Of a DNA stretch of 64,000 nt, positions 33,454-40,613 are shown piece by piece. The DNA is from Amycolatopsis nalaikhensis (lineage in GTDB: Bacteria > Actinomycetota > Actinomycetes > Mycobacteriales > Pseudonocardiaceae), in assembly GCF_030264295.1 (NCBI RefSeq), contig NZ_CP127173.1, positions 565,501 through 629,500 of the forward strand. Direction: 5' to 3'. The translations under genes and the position numbers were made by a program. How positions within the stretch are numbered: the stretch's first letter is position 1; the number at the start of each line of letters is the position of its first letter. The notes beneath the pieces were generated by a model that had not been told where the DNA came from, ran no database searches, and saw nothing but the letters and a program-made list of their open reading frames with translations.

Positions 33454-34487
33454 CCCTCGAACCCATCCGGCTCCCGGCCAACCAGCCGCCGCAGTTCTAC
33501 CGCGGGGGCGACGCCATCGCGGCGCTGCGCGGCGCGTCTTCGGACAAGAAGTTCGGCCCGGAGGACTGGGTCGCCTCCGTGAGCACCATGTTCGGCCAGG
33601 ACACCAACGGCCTGACCCGGCTGCCCGACGGCGCGTGGCTGCGCGACGCCGTCGAGGCGAACCCGAACGGCTGGCTCGGCGCCAAGCACGTCGAGGCGCT
33701 CGGGACGTCGACCGGGCTGCTGGTCAAGCTGCTCGACGCGGGCCAGCGGCTGCCCGTGCACTTCCACCCGGACGACGCGTTCGCGAAGCGGCACTTCGAC
33801 TCGCACTTCGGCAAGACCGAGGCGTGGATCGTGGTCGGCACCTACGGCGACGACCCGCGCGTCTACCCCGGCTTCAAGGAAACGCTGTCCAAGGCGACCG
33901 TCTCCGAGTGGACGCGCGAGCAGGACGTGCCGTCGATGCTGGGCGCGCTGAACAGCATCCCGGTGACCGCGGGCGACACCGTCTACATCCCGGCCGGGCT
34001 GCCGCACGCGATCGGCGAAGGCGTGTTCGTCGTCGAGCTGCAGCAGCCGACCGACTTCTCGCTGACCATCGAGTGGCGTGACTTCCTGGCGTCGCCGGAG
34101 AAGGGCCACCTCGGCCTGGGCTTCGACACCGCGATCGAGGCACTGGACACCTCCGGCTGGGACGCCGAGCGCCTCGAGACCATCATCAAGCGCACCGCCG
34201 GGGACCGCGCGTCCACTGTGGACCTGCTGGCCGGCGGATCGGAGCGGTTCTTCCGAGCCGACCAGCTGCGCACGGACAAGGCGACAACGTTGTCATTGGA
34301 CCCGTCGTTCGCGGTCCTCGTCGTCCTCGACGGCGAAGGCACGCTGCGCACCGAACACGGCGGAACCTGCCCGCTGGCGAAGGGCGACACGTACGTGGTG
34401 CCGTTCGACGCCGGCCAGACCGAGCTGTCCGGCACCGCGACGGTGATCCGCTGCCGCCCGCCGGCGCCGGAAGGGAGGCGAGGATGA
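33450..34487 (+). CDS. Class I mannose-6-phosphate isomerase-like cupin
   Basis: This 345-residue protein starts at GTG 33450, overlapping the regulator stop by four bases. The zinc-binding motifs of phosphomannose isomerases are visible: LPVHFHPDDAFAK with two His, GKTEAWIVV with Glu, and VYIPAGLPHAIGEGVFVVEL with His and Glu. A second cupin half ends the protein. It likely converts mannose 6-phosphate to fructose 6-phosphate, though some homologues act on unphosphorylated sugars. A perfect operator palindrome lies inside its coding region. Confidence 0.85.
   Translation: MTLEPIRLPANQPPQFYRGGDAIAALRGASSDKKFGPEDWVASVSTMFGQDTNGLTRLPDGAWLRDAVEANPNGWLGAKHVEALGTSTGLLVKLLDAGQRLPVHFHPDDAFAKRHFDSHFGKTEAWIVVGTYGDDPRVYPGFKETLSKATVSEWTREQDVPSMLGALNSIPVTAGDTVYIPAGLPHAIGEGVFVVELQQPTDFSLTIEWRDFLASPEKGHLGLGFDTAIEALDTSGWDAERLETIIKRTAGDRASTVDLLAGGSERFFRADQLRTDKATTLSLDPSFAVLVVLDGEGTLRTEHGGTCPLAKGDTYVVPFDAGQTELSGTATVIRCRPPAPEGRRG
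34283..34294. promoter_or_regulatory. Intragenic copy of the LacI-type operator
   Basis: GACAACGTTGTC occurs at 34283-34294 within the isomerase gene, identical to the site at 32403-32414 and 1.88 kb downstream of it. It could permit looping with the promoter sites or form a roadblock. A chance match remains possible because the codons fit a normal protein sequence. Confidence 0.5.
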
Positions 34488-35248
34488 GCGAAGTCCTGCT
34501 GGAGGCGGTCGACCTGACCAAGCACTACGGGTCGGTCGAAGCCCTGCGCGGCGCGTCGTTCCAGGCCCGCGCGGGCGAGGTGACGGCGCTGATCGGCGAC
34601 AACGGCGCCGGGAAGTCCACTTTGGTCAAGTGCCTCTCCGGCGCGGAGCAGCCGACGTCGGGGAAGATCCTCCTCGACGGCGCCGAGGTGCACCTCGACT
34701 CGCCGACCACCGCCCGGCGGATGGGCATCGAAACCGTCTACCAGGACCTGGCCGTGGCGCCGGAGCTGGACCCGGCCGCGAACCTGTTCCTGGGCCGGGA
34801 AATCCACCGCAAGGGCATTCTCGGCAAGCTCGGCATGCTCGACAAGGCCGAGATGCGGCGGCAGGCGGTCGAGGAGTTCCAGCGCCTCGGCGTGACGCTG
34901 CAGAGCACCGACGTCCCGATCGGGTCGCTGTCGGGCGGGCAACGCCAGAGCGTCGCGGTGGCGCGGTCGGTGGTGTGGGCGTCGAAGGTCGTGTTCATGG
35001 ACGAGCCGACCGCGGCGCTGGGCGTCGTGCAGCGCGAGCGGGTGCTCGACGTCATCAAGAAGGTGCGCGACAAGGGCATCGCGGTCGTGCTGATCAGCCA
35101 CAACATGCCCGAGGTGCTGTCGGTCGCCGACCGCGTCGAGGTGCTGCGGCTCGGCAAGCGCGTCGCCCGGTTCGCCGGGGCGGACACGAAGCTCGAAGAC
35201 CTCGTCGCCGCGATGACCGGCGCACTCGTGCAGGAGGAGGCGGCGTGA
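34484..35248 (+). CDS. Sugar ABC transporter ATPase, single-domain CUT2 type
   Basis: This 254-residue protein has Walker A GDNGAGKSTL, signature LSGGQRQSVAVAR, Walker B VVFMDEPTAAL and switch LISHNMPEV. CUT2 importers for ribose or xylose usually have a fused 500-residue double ATPase. The short single-domain form, as in rhizobial FrcA for fructose/mannose/ribose, must dimerise. It overlaps the isomerase stop and the permease start by four bases each. It energises uptake of a monosaccharide, probably mannose. Confidence 0.92.
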   Translation: MSEVLLEAVDLTKHYGSVEALRGASFQARAGEVTALIGDNGAGKSTLVKCLSGAEQPTSGKILLDGAEVHLDSPTTARRMGIETVYQDLAVAPELDPAANLFLGREIHRKGILGKLGMLDKAEMRRQAVEEFQRLGVTLQSTDVPIGSLSGGQRQSVAVARSVVWASKVVFMDEPTAALGVVQRERVLDVIKKVRDKGIAVVLISHNMPEVLSVADRVEVLRLGKRVARFAGADTKLEDLVAAMTGALVQEEAA

Positions 35249-36294
35249 GCGTGTCCACTCCCACCAAGGATATTCAGGAGTCGCCCGAGGCGGGCTTCGG
35301 CAAGCGGCCGCTGGGCAAGCGCCTGGTCGAGGCCAACACGTTCTGGATCGGGCTGGTCCTCGTCGCCCTCGTCGTGCTGTTCAGCGCGATCGCGCCGGAC
35401 AGCTTCCCGACCCTGTTCACCTTCCAGACCCTCTTCATCGAATCCTCGGTGCTGCTGATCCTGTCCGTCGGCATGACGTTCGTGATCATCACCTCCGGCA
35501 TCGACCTGTCGGTCGGCTCGGTGCTGATCCTCGCGGGCATGGTCGCGGGCAAGGTGATGGAGGCGATGTCCGGCGGCGACGCGTCGAAGGCGGGCTGGGG
35601 CGTGATCCTCGTCGGGCTCCTCGTCGCCGTGGTCACCGGCACGATCTGGGGCCTGATCAACGGGGTCCTCGTCGCCGTGGCGAAGATCCCGGCGCTGATC
35701 GTCACCCTCGGCACGATGGGCGCCGCGCTGGCCACCGCCTACCTCCTCAACGGCGGTTCGGACCTGCGCACCGTGCCGACCGCGCTCACCCAGACCCTCG
35801 GGTACGGCACGTCCTTCGGCGTGGTGCCGAACCTGGTGATCGTGGCGATCGTGATCACCCTCATCGGTGCCTGGCTGCTGCGGACGACCAAGTTCGGCCG
35901 GTACACCTTCGCGGTGGGCTCGAACGCCGAAGGCGCGCGGCGCGCGGGCATCGGCGTCACCGCGCACCTGCTGAAGGTGTACACGCTGACCGGGTTCCTG
36001 GCCGGGATCGCCGGGTTCCTGTCGCTGGCCTACTACAACTCGACCACCATCTCCGGGCACACCACCGACAACCTCAACGCCATCGCCGCGGTCGTGATGG
36101 GCGGGACGAGCCTCTTCGGCGGCGTCGGCACGATCCTGGGCACGGTGATCGGGGTCTTCATCCCCGCGGTGCTGCGCAAGGGCTTCAACATCATCCACGT
36201 CCAGGACTTCTGGCAGATGTTCATCGTCAGCTGGGTCCTGGTCGCCGCGGTCTGGTTCGACCAGCGACGCCGCCGTCGCCGCAACTCCCGCTGA
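35245..36294 (+). CDS. Sugar ABC transporter permease (CUT2, RbsC/FrcC-like)
   Basis: This 349-residue protein starts at GTG 35245, overlapping the ATPase stop. About ten membrane helices are visible. The family signature SVGMTFVIITSGIDLSVGSV is near residue 75-95, and the coupling region NAEGARRAGIGVTAHLLKVY follows. GGTSLFGGVGTILGTVIGVF lies near the end. Its N-terminal 30 residues and its Arg-rich tail are cytoplasmic. It forms a homodimeric channel with the adjacent ATPase. Confidence 0.93.
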   Translation: MSVSTPTKDIQESPEAGFGKRPLGKRLVEANTFWIGLVLVALVVLFSAIAPDSFPTLFTFQTLFIESSVLLILSVGMTFVIITSGIDLSVGSVLILAGMVAGKVMEAMSGGDASKAGWGVILVGLLVAVVTGTIWGLINGVLVAVAKIPALIVTLGTMGAALATAYLLNGGSDLRTVPTALTQTLGYGTSFGVVPNLVIVAIVITLIGAWLLRTTKFGRYTFAVGSNAEGARRAGIGVTAHLLKVYTLTGFLAGIAGFLSLAYYNSTTISGHTTDNLNAIAAVVMGGTSLFGGVGTILGTVIGVFIPAVLRKGFNIIHVQDFWQMFIVSWVLVAAVWFDQRRRRRRNSR

Positions 36295-36324
36295 GTTCCC
36301 CCGAGTACAAAGAGGTGCTTACGA

Positions 36325-37320
36325 ATGAAGCTGACCAAGACCCTCACCGCCATGGGTGCCGTGGTCTCCGCCGCCGCGCTGCTCACCGCGTGCGGCTCCG
36401 GCACGGTGGGGCAGACCGGGTCCGGTGACTCGGCCCAGCCGACCGGCGGCAAGAAGCTGGCCCTGATCCCGGGCGTCCAGGCCGAGCCGTTCTACATCTC
36501 GCTGCAGTGCGGCGCGGAGGCCGAGGCGAAGAAGCTCGGCTACGAGCTGACCACGCAGGCGCCGCAGAAGTTCGACGCCCCGCTGCAGACCCAGCTGGTC
36601 AACGCGCTCGGCGCGAACCCGCCGGCGGCGCTGCTCATCGCCCCGACCGACGACACCGCGATGCTGGCCCCAATCCAGCAGGTGAAGGCACGCGGCACGA
36701 AGATCGTCGAGGTCGACACCGCGCTCAAGGACACCGGTGTCGCCGTCTCGTCCATCTCGTCGGACAACGCCGCGGGCGGCAAGCTCGCCGCGCAGACGAT
36801 GGCGAAGCTCGCGAACGGCAAGAGCGGCTCGGTGCTGGTCCTCGACACGATCGCGGGCACGTCCACCACCGCGGCCCGCGCGAAGGGCTTCGAGGACGAG
36901 CTGAAGAACACCCCGAACCTGAAGTCGATCGGCATCCAGTTCACCCAGAACGAGCCGGAGCAGGCCGCCGCGAAGGTCACCGCGGCCTTGTCGTCGACGC
37001 CCGACCTGATCGGCGTCTTCGCGACCAACCTCAACACCGGTGAAGGCGCGGCGACGGGTCTGCGCAACGCGGGCAAGGTCGGCGCGGTGAACCTGATCGG
37101 CTTCGACGCCAGCCCGTCCGAGGTCGAGGGCCTGAAGAACGGCCAGTACCAGGCCCTGATCGCCCAGGACCCGGCGTCGATCGGCACCCAGGGCGTCCAG
37201 CAGGCCGTCGCGGCCATCGAGGGCAAGCCGGTGACGCGGAACCTGACCGCGCAGCTGCACTCGATCACCAAGGCGGACATGGACGCCAACGCGCAGTACT
37301 TCTACAAGCAGTCCTGCTGA
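36325..37320 (+). CDS. Sugar-binding lipoprotein (periplasmic-binding protein 1 family)
   Basis: This 331-residue protein starts at ATG 36325 behind AAAGAGG. The lipobox SAAALLTACGSG marks a lipid-anchored binding protein. The type I binding fold shows LALIPGVQAEPFYISLQCGA, ALLIAPTDDTAMLAPIQQVK, DNAAGGKLAAQTMAK and NLIGFDASPSEVEGLKNGQY, as in RbsB/FrcB. It delivers sugar to the permease and is the last gene of the operon, followed by a hairpin. Confidence 0.93.
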   Translation: MKLTKTLTAMGAVVSAAALLTACGSGTVGQTGSGDSAQPTGGKKLALIPGVQAEPFYISLQCGAEAEAKKLGYELTTQAPQKFDAPLQTQLVNALGANPPAALLIAPTDDTAMLAPIQQVKARGTKIVEVDTALKDTGVAVSSISSDNAAGGKLAAQTMAKLANGKSGSVLVLDTIAGTSTTAARAKGFEDELKNTPNLKSIGIQFTQNEPEQAAAKVTAALSSTPDLIGVFATNLNTGEGAATGLRNAGKVGAVNLIGFDASPSEVEGLKNGQYQALIAQDPASIGTQGVQQAVAAIEGKPVTRNLTAQLHSITKADMDANAQYFYKQSC

Positions 37321-37328
37321 GCTCGTCC

Positions 37329-37374
37329 GTCAGGGCCCTGCGAGTGGTGTGCGCACCGGTCGCGGGGCCCTGAC
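37329..37374 (+). terminator. Terminator of sugar importer operon
   Basis: GTCAGGGCCC (37329-37338) pairs with GGGCCCTGAC (37365-37374). The intervening 26 bases contain a second small stem, GTGCGCAC. It follows the binding-protein stop by eight bases. No long T run follows. Confidence 0.7.
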
Positions 37375-37480
37375 GTGCGAGTTCGCCGCCGGTGATCAGC
37401 GGCTGCCGGTCACCGCCGTGATGGCACCGTTCACCGCAAGCACCATTCCCCCAGCCGGGTGTCCCCCGTCACACTCATCT

Positions 37481-37502
37481 GCACATGCATTGGCACATGC
37501 AT
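37481..37502. repeat. GCACATGCAT direct repeat before cyclase-like gene
   Basis: The decamer GCACATGCAT appears at 37481-37490 and 37493-37502, separated by TG. Each copy contains the palindrome ATGCAT. The pair ends 18 bases before the ATG of the cyclase-homology gene and just before its ribosome-binding site. It may be an operator. Confidence 0.5.
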
Positions 37503-37520
37503 GATCGCAGGGAGGGTGCG

Positions 37521-38216
37521 ATGAACTACGAACGGCCGGCTTTGCACCGGACGATCTTCGCCGTGGACGTCGAGGGCTACGGCGACCAACGCAGGACGAC
37601 ACCACACCGCCTGGCACTGCGCGACGGGCTGTACCGCGCGCTGTGCCGGGCGTTCGACGACGCCGGCGTCCCCTGGGCGGACTGCCGTCGTGAGGACTGC
37701 GGCGACGGCGTCTTCGTCCTCGCCCCACCGCAGATCCCGAAAGGACCTTTCGTCGAGTTCTTGCCCACCGCACTGGCCGTGGCGCTGCACCGGCACAACC
37801 GGACCCACCACGCCGAGGCCCGGATCCGGCTGCGGATGGCGCTGCACGCGGGCGAGGTGGCCTACGACGACCACGGCGTCACCGCGCCGGCGATCAACCA
37901 GACGTTCCGGCTGCTGGAGGCCGCGCCGCTGAAGGAGGCGCTCAAGTCGTCACGCGGGGTGCTGGCGCTGATCACGTCGGCGTGGTTCTTCGACGAGGTC
38001 GTCCGGCACAGCGACGGCCTCGACCCGAGGACGTTCCGGCCGGTGCCGGTGGCCGTGAAGGAGACCCGCACGACGGGCTGGATCTCGCTGCCGGACCGGC
38101 CGTACCCCGCCGACGCGCGGCTGCTGGCCCCGGTCACGGCGCTCGACGACTACCGGACGTGGCGCCGTTTCCGCCGCCACGCCCAGGTGCTGGCCGACCG
38201 CCAGGAGCCGACGTAG
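37521..38216 (+). CDS. Class III nucleotide-cyclase homology protein, unknown nucleotide
   Basis: This 231-residue protein starts at ATG 37521 behind GGGAGGG. It is essentially one cyclase homology domain. FAVDVEGYG gives metal ligand Asp16, and DCGDGVFVLA gives Asp62. LRMALHAGEV follows, and APAINQTFRLLE gives Asn126 with Arg130. The adenine-specifying Lys is Glu58, and the matching Asp position is Gly119, so it is not a standard adenylyl cyclase. A tail of about 70 residues (ITSAWFFDEVVRHS, RTTGWISLPD) is conserved in actinobacterial relatives as I recall them. Function is not established. It lies 38 bases before the LytS-type kinase. Confidence 0.7.
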   Translation: MNYERPALHRTIFAVDVEGYGDQRRTTPHRLALRDGLYRALCRAFDDAGVPWADCRREDCGDGVFVLAPPQIPKGPFVEFLPTALAVALHRHNRTHHAEARIRLRMALHAGEVAYDDHGVTAPAINQTFRLLEAAPLKEALKSSRGVLALITSAWFFDEVVRHSDGLDPRTFRPVPVAVKETRTTGWISLPDRPYPADARLLAPVTALDDYRTWRRFRRHAQVLADRQEPT

Positions 38217-38254
38217 CCGTAGGATCTACCTCCCAGCCGCCGAGGGGAGGCCCG

Positions 38255-39307
38255 ATGACCGTGCACCTGCGCCCGGCGTCCCGCGCCGACCCGCTGCCGG
38301 TGCTCGCCGCCGCCCGCCGGATCACCGACGACCTGCGCGACGGCCTCTCGGGCACCCGCGCCCGCCGCGCCGCGCACGGTCTGCGTCGCCTGTTCGGATT
38401 CCCGGGGCTGGGGCTCACGGACCTGTCGGGATCGCTGCTGTGGTCGGGACGCCCCGGGCCGGACGCGGTCGTGGCGACGGTGCTCGACGGCGTGCTGCAC
38501 ACCGAAGAGCCGGGTTCCGCACCGGACGTGCTCGTGCTGCCGCTGCACGTCCGCGACGAGCTGGCCGGGGCGCTGCTGGTCGTCGGCGACGTCCGGGACG
38601 CCGTCGCGGCCCAGGCCGCCGACCTGGTCGTGCGGGCGCTCGAACGCGCGCGGCTCGAGGCGTCGGCGGAACAGGCGGCGCAGGCGGAGTTGCGGGCGTT
38701 GCGGGCGGAGATGTCGCCGCACTTCGTCTACAACGCACTGACGGTGATCGCGTCGCTGGTGCGCTCGGACCCGGACCGCGCCCGCGACCTCATGCTCGAC
38801 TTCGCCGACTACACGCGCTACAGCCTGGCGCGCCACGGCGAGTACACGGTGGTGGCCGAGGAGTTCCGCGCGATCGAGACGTACCTGGCGCTGCAGCGGG
38901 CGGTGCTCGGCGAACGGCTGCGCGTGCAGGTGCGGGTGGCGCCGGAGATCCTCGCCGTCGCGGTGCCGTACCTCGTCCTGGAACCGTTGGTGGAGAACGC
39001 GATCCGGCACGGCATCGAGCCGCGGTCGGGCACCGGCTTCGTCCAGGTGCACGGCCAGGCGGAAGGGAACGACTGCGTGATCTTCGTCGAGGACGACGGC
39101 GTCGGCATGGACCCCAAGCGGGCGGCGGACATCCTGGCCGGCCGCACCGGCGACGACGACCCCGCCGGGCTCGGACTGGCCAATGTGGACAGACGGCTGC
39201 GGGACGTGTACGGCGCCTGGTACGGGTTGACGGTGGAAACCGAGGTCGACGCGGGAACGCGGGTGATCGTGCGGGTGCCGCGGTTCCAGCCGGGGGTGCT
39301 GCCGTGA
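38255..39307 (+). CDS. LytS-type sensor histidine kinase (cytoplasmic, GAF-like N-terminus)
   Basis: This 350-residue protein starts at ATG 38255 after GAGGGGAGG. The N-terminal 150 residues resemble a GAF-like sensor (DLSGSLLWSG, VLVLPLHVRDELAGALLVVG) with no membrane helices. The His_kinase motif is RAEMSPHFVYNALTVIASLV. The ATPase has LVLEPLVENAIRHGIEPRSG, DDGVGMDPK and GLGLANVDRRL. It overlaps the LytTR regulator gene by four bases. Neighbouring symporters suggest it senses a carboxylate or related metabolite. Confidence 0.92.
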   Translation: MTVHLRPASRADPLPVLAAARRITDDLRDGLSGTRARRAAHGLRRLFGFPGLGLTDLSGSLLWSGRPGPDAVVATVLDGVLHTEEPGSAPDVLVLPLHVRDELAGALLVVGDVRDAVAAQAADLVVRALERARLEASAEQAAQAELRALRAEMSPHFVYNALTVIASLVRSDPDRARDLMLDFADYTRYSLARHGEYTVVAEEFRAIETYLALQRAVLGERLRVQVRVAPEILAVAVPYLVLEPLVENAIRHGIEPRSGTGFVQVHGQAEGNDCVIFVEDDGVGMDPKRAADILAGRTGDDDPAGLGLANVDRRLRDVYGAWYGLTVETEVDAGTRVIVRVPRFQPGVLP

Positions 39308-40059
39308 CGGGCCTGCGCGTCCTCGCCGTCGACGACCTGCCCCCGGCGCTCGACGAGTTGTGCACGATGCTGCGCGAAGCACCCGAAGTCGGCGAAGTAG
39401 TCGGCGCGGGCGACGCGCTGAAGGCGTTGAAGCTGCTTCAGGCGGACCGGTTCGACGCGGTGTTCCTCGACATCTCGATGCCGGGCCTCGACGGCCTCGA
39501 ACTGGCATCGTTGCTGGCGAAGCTGAGCGAGCCGCCGGTGATCGTGTTCGTGACGGCCCACGACGGCCACGCGGTGACGGCGTACGGCATCGGAGCGGTG
39601 GACTACCTGCTGAAGCCGGTCCGCGCGGAGCGGCTGTCGGCGGCATTGGCCAAGGTGACGCGAATGGCGACGCCCGCACCGCGTGCCACGCCGGACGCGA
39701 TGGCGGCGCTGCCGGTGGAGTCGGGCGGCCGCACGCGGTACGTCCGGCGTGACGACGTGCTGTTCGTCGAGGCACATGGGGATTACGTCCGGCTGCACAC
39801 GCGGGGCGGGGTGCATCTGGTGCGGATGCCGATCTCGCGGTTGGAGGAGTACTGGGAGGGAACGGGGTTCAGCCGGGTGCACCGCGGGTTCCTGCTCGCG
39901 GTGGGCGCGGTGCTGGAGCTGCGAAGCGACAGCGCGGGCGGGTTGCTGGCGCACACGGAGGCCGGTGATGTTCCGGTGAGCCGTCGTCATGCGCGCGACC
40001 TGCGGGACCGGTTGCTGGAGGCCGCCCAGCGCGGCCAGCTCGGTTCGGGTCCGCGATGA
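39304..40059 (+). CDS. LytTR-family response regulator
   Basis: This 251-residue protein starts at GTG 39304. The receiver domain has LRVLAVDDLPPALDEL, VFLDISMPGLDGLEL with the phosphoacceptor Asp, and AVDYLLKPVRAERL with the conserved Lys. The C-terminal LytTR DNA-binding domain includes VLFVEAHGDYVRLHTRGG, GFSRVHRGFLL and VPVSRRHARDLRDRL. It probably activates the downstream symporter genes, as in other LytSR-transporter loci. Confidence 0.93.
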   Translation: MTGLRVLAVDDLPPALDELCTMLREAPEVGEVVGAGDALKALKLLQADRFDAVFLDISMPGLDGLELASLLAKLSEPPVIVFVTAHDGHAVTAYGIGAVDYLLKPVRAERLSAALAKVTRMATPAPRATPDAMAALPVESGGRTRYVRRDDVLFVEAHGDYVRLHTRGGVHLVRMPISRLEEYWEGTGFSRVHRGFLLAVGAVLELRSDSAGGLLAHTEAGDVPVSRRHARDLRDRLLEAAQRGQLGSGPR

Positions 40060-40150
40060 GCCGCCCGACCTCGGCCGCACCCAGAATGAGCCGCCGTAGC
40101 CTGGCCAAGCCCGGGATGCCGCCCGCCGCCCCACTCCGGCGAGGCCCGCG

Positions 40151-40501
40151 ATGAGCAAGATCCGCCGTGTGGCCGTGACCAGCCCGCAGACCCGCCTCGC
40201 CCACGCGCGCCGCCGGTCGCGCCACCGCTGGCGGCAACCCCGCCTCCCCGCGAGCGACACCCAGCGCGCCACCGCTCTCTACCGCGCGCAACGGCGCCGC
40301 GGTGTCCCCGCGCTTGTCCTGATGTTCGCGCTCCTCCTCGGCCTGCCCGGCGTATTCGCACTCTTCCCGGGCCTGGACACCGTGCGGCTGCTGGACATCC
40401 CGGTGTCCTGGCTGATGATCGCGGTCCTCCCGTACCCGGCGATGGCCCTGCTGGCCCGCTGGCAGCTCCGCCGCGCCGAGCGCCTCGAGGACGACCGATG
40501 A
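40151..40501 (+). CDS. Small two-helix membrane protein beside symporter
   Basis: This 116-residue protein starts at ATG 40151. An Arg-rich N-terminus of about 50 residues precedes two membrane helices (VPALVLMFALLLGLPGVFAL, IPVSWLMIAVLPYPAMALLA) and a basic tail. Its position immediately before a solute:sodium symporter parallels the DUF485-symporter pair at 42410-44361. I suspect it is an analogous accessory subunit, though sequence similarity is not evident. Confidence 0.75.
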   Translation: MSKIRRVAVTSPQTRLAHARRRSRHRWRQPRLPASDTQRATALYRAQRRRGVPALVLMFALLLGLPGVFALFPGLDTVRLLDIPVSWLMIAVLPYPAMALLARWQLRRAERLEDDR

Positions 40502-40505
40502 CCCG

Positions 40506-40592
40506 AGCGCCCCAATGTGGCCTTCGGTGCGTCACACGCACCCAAGGCGGCCTTGGTTGCGTCACACGCACCCAAGGCCGCCTTGGGGCGCT
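40506..40592. repeat. Tandem palindromic repeat before symporter gene
   Basis: Two 29-bp copies, 40528-40556 and 40558-40586, differ at one base. Each joins the inverted repeat TGCGTCACACGCA to CCAAGGC-(G/C)-GCCTTGG. The flanks AGCGCCCCAA and TTGGGGCGCT form an outer inverted repeat, so the whole 87 bp can fold into a branched hairpin. It lies 22 bases before the symporter start and looks like a dispersed intergenic repeat or an attenuator. Confidence 0.7.
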
Positions 40593-40613
40593 TGCCGTGG
40601 GCGGAGTCGGATA

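Noticed and set aside
38150..39775. 541-residue antisense frame over the LytS kinase
   Set aside because: Proline/arginine-rich shadow; the opposite strand encodes complete kinase and receiver motifs.
40528..40586. Possible CRISPR array
   Set aside because: Only two near-identical 29-bp units abut almost directly with no spacers and no cas genes.
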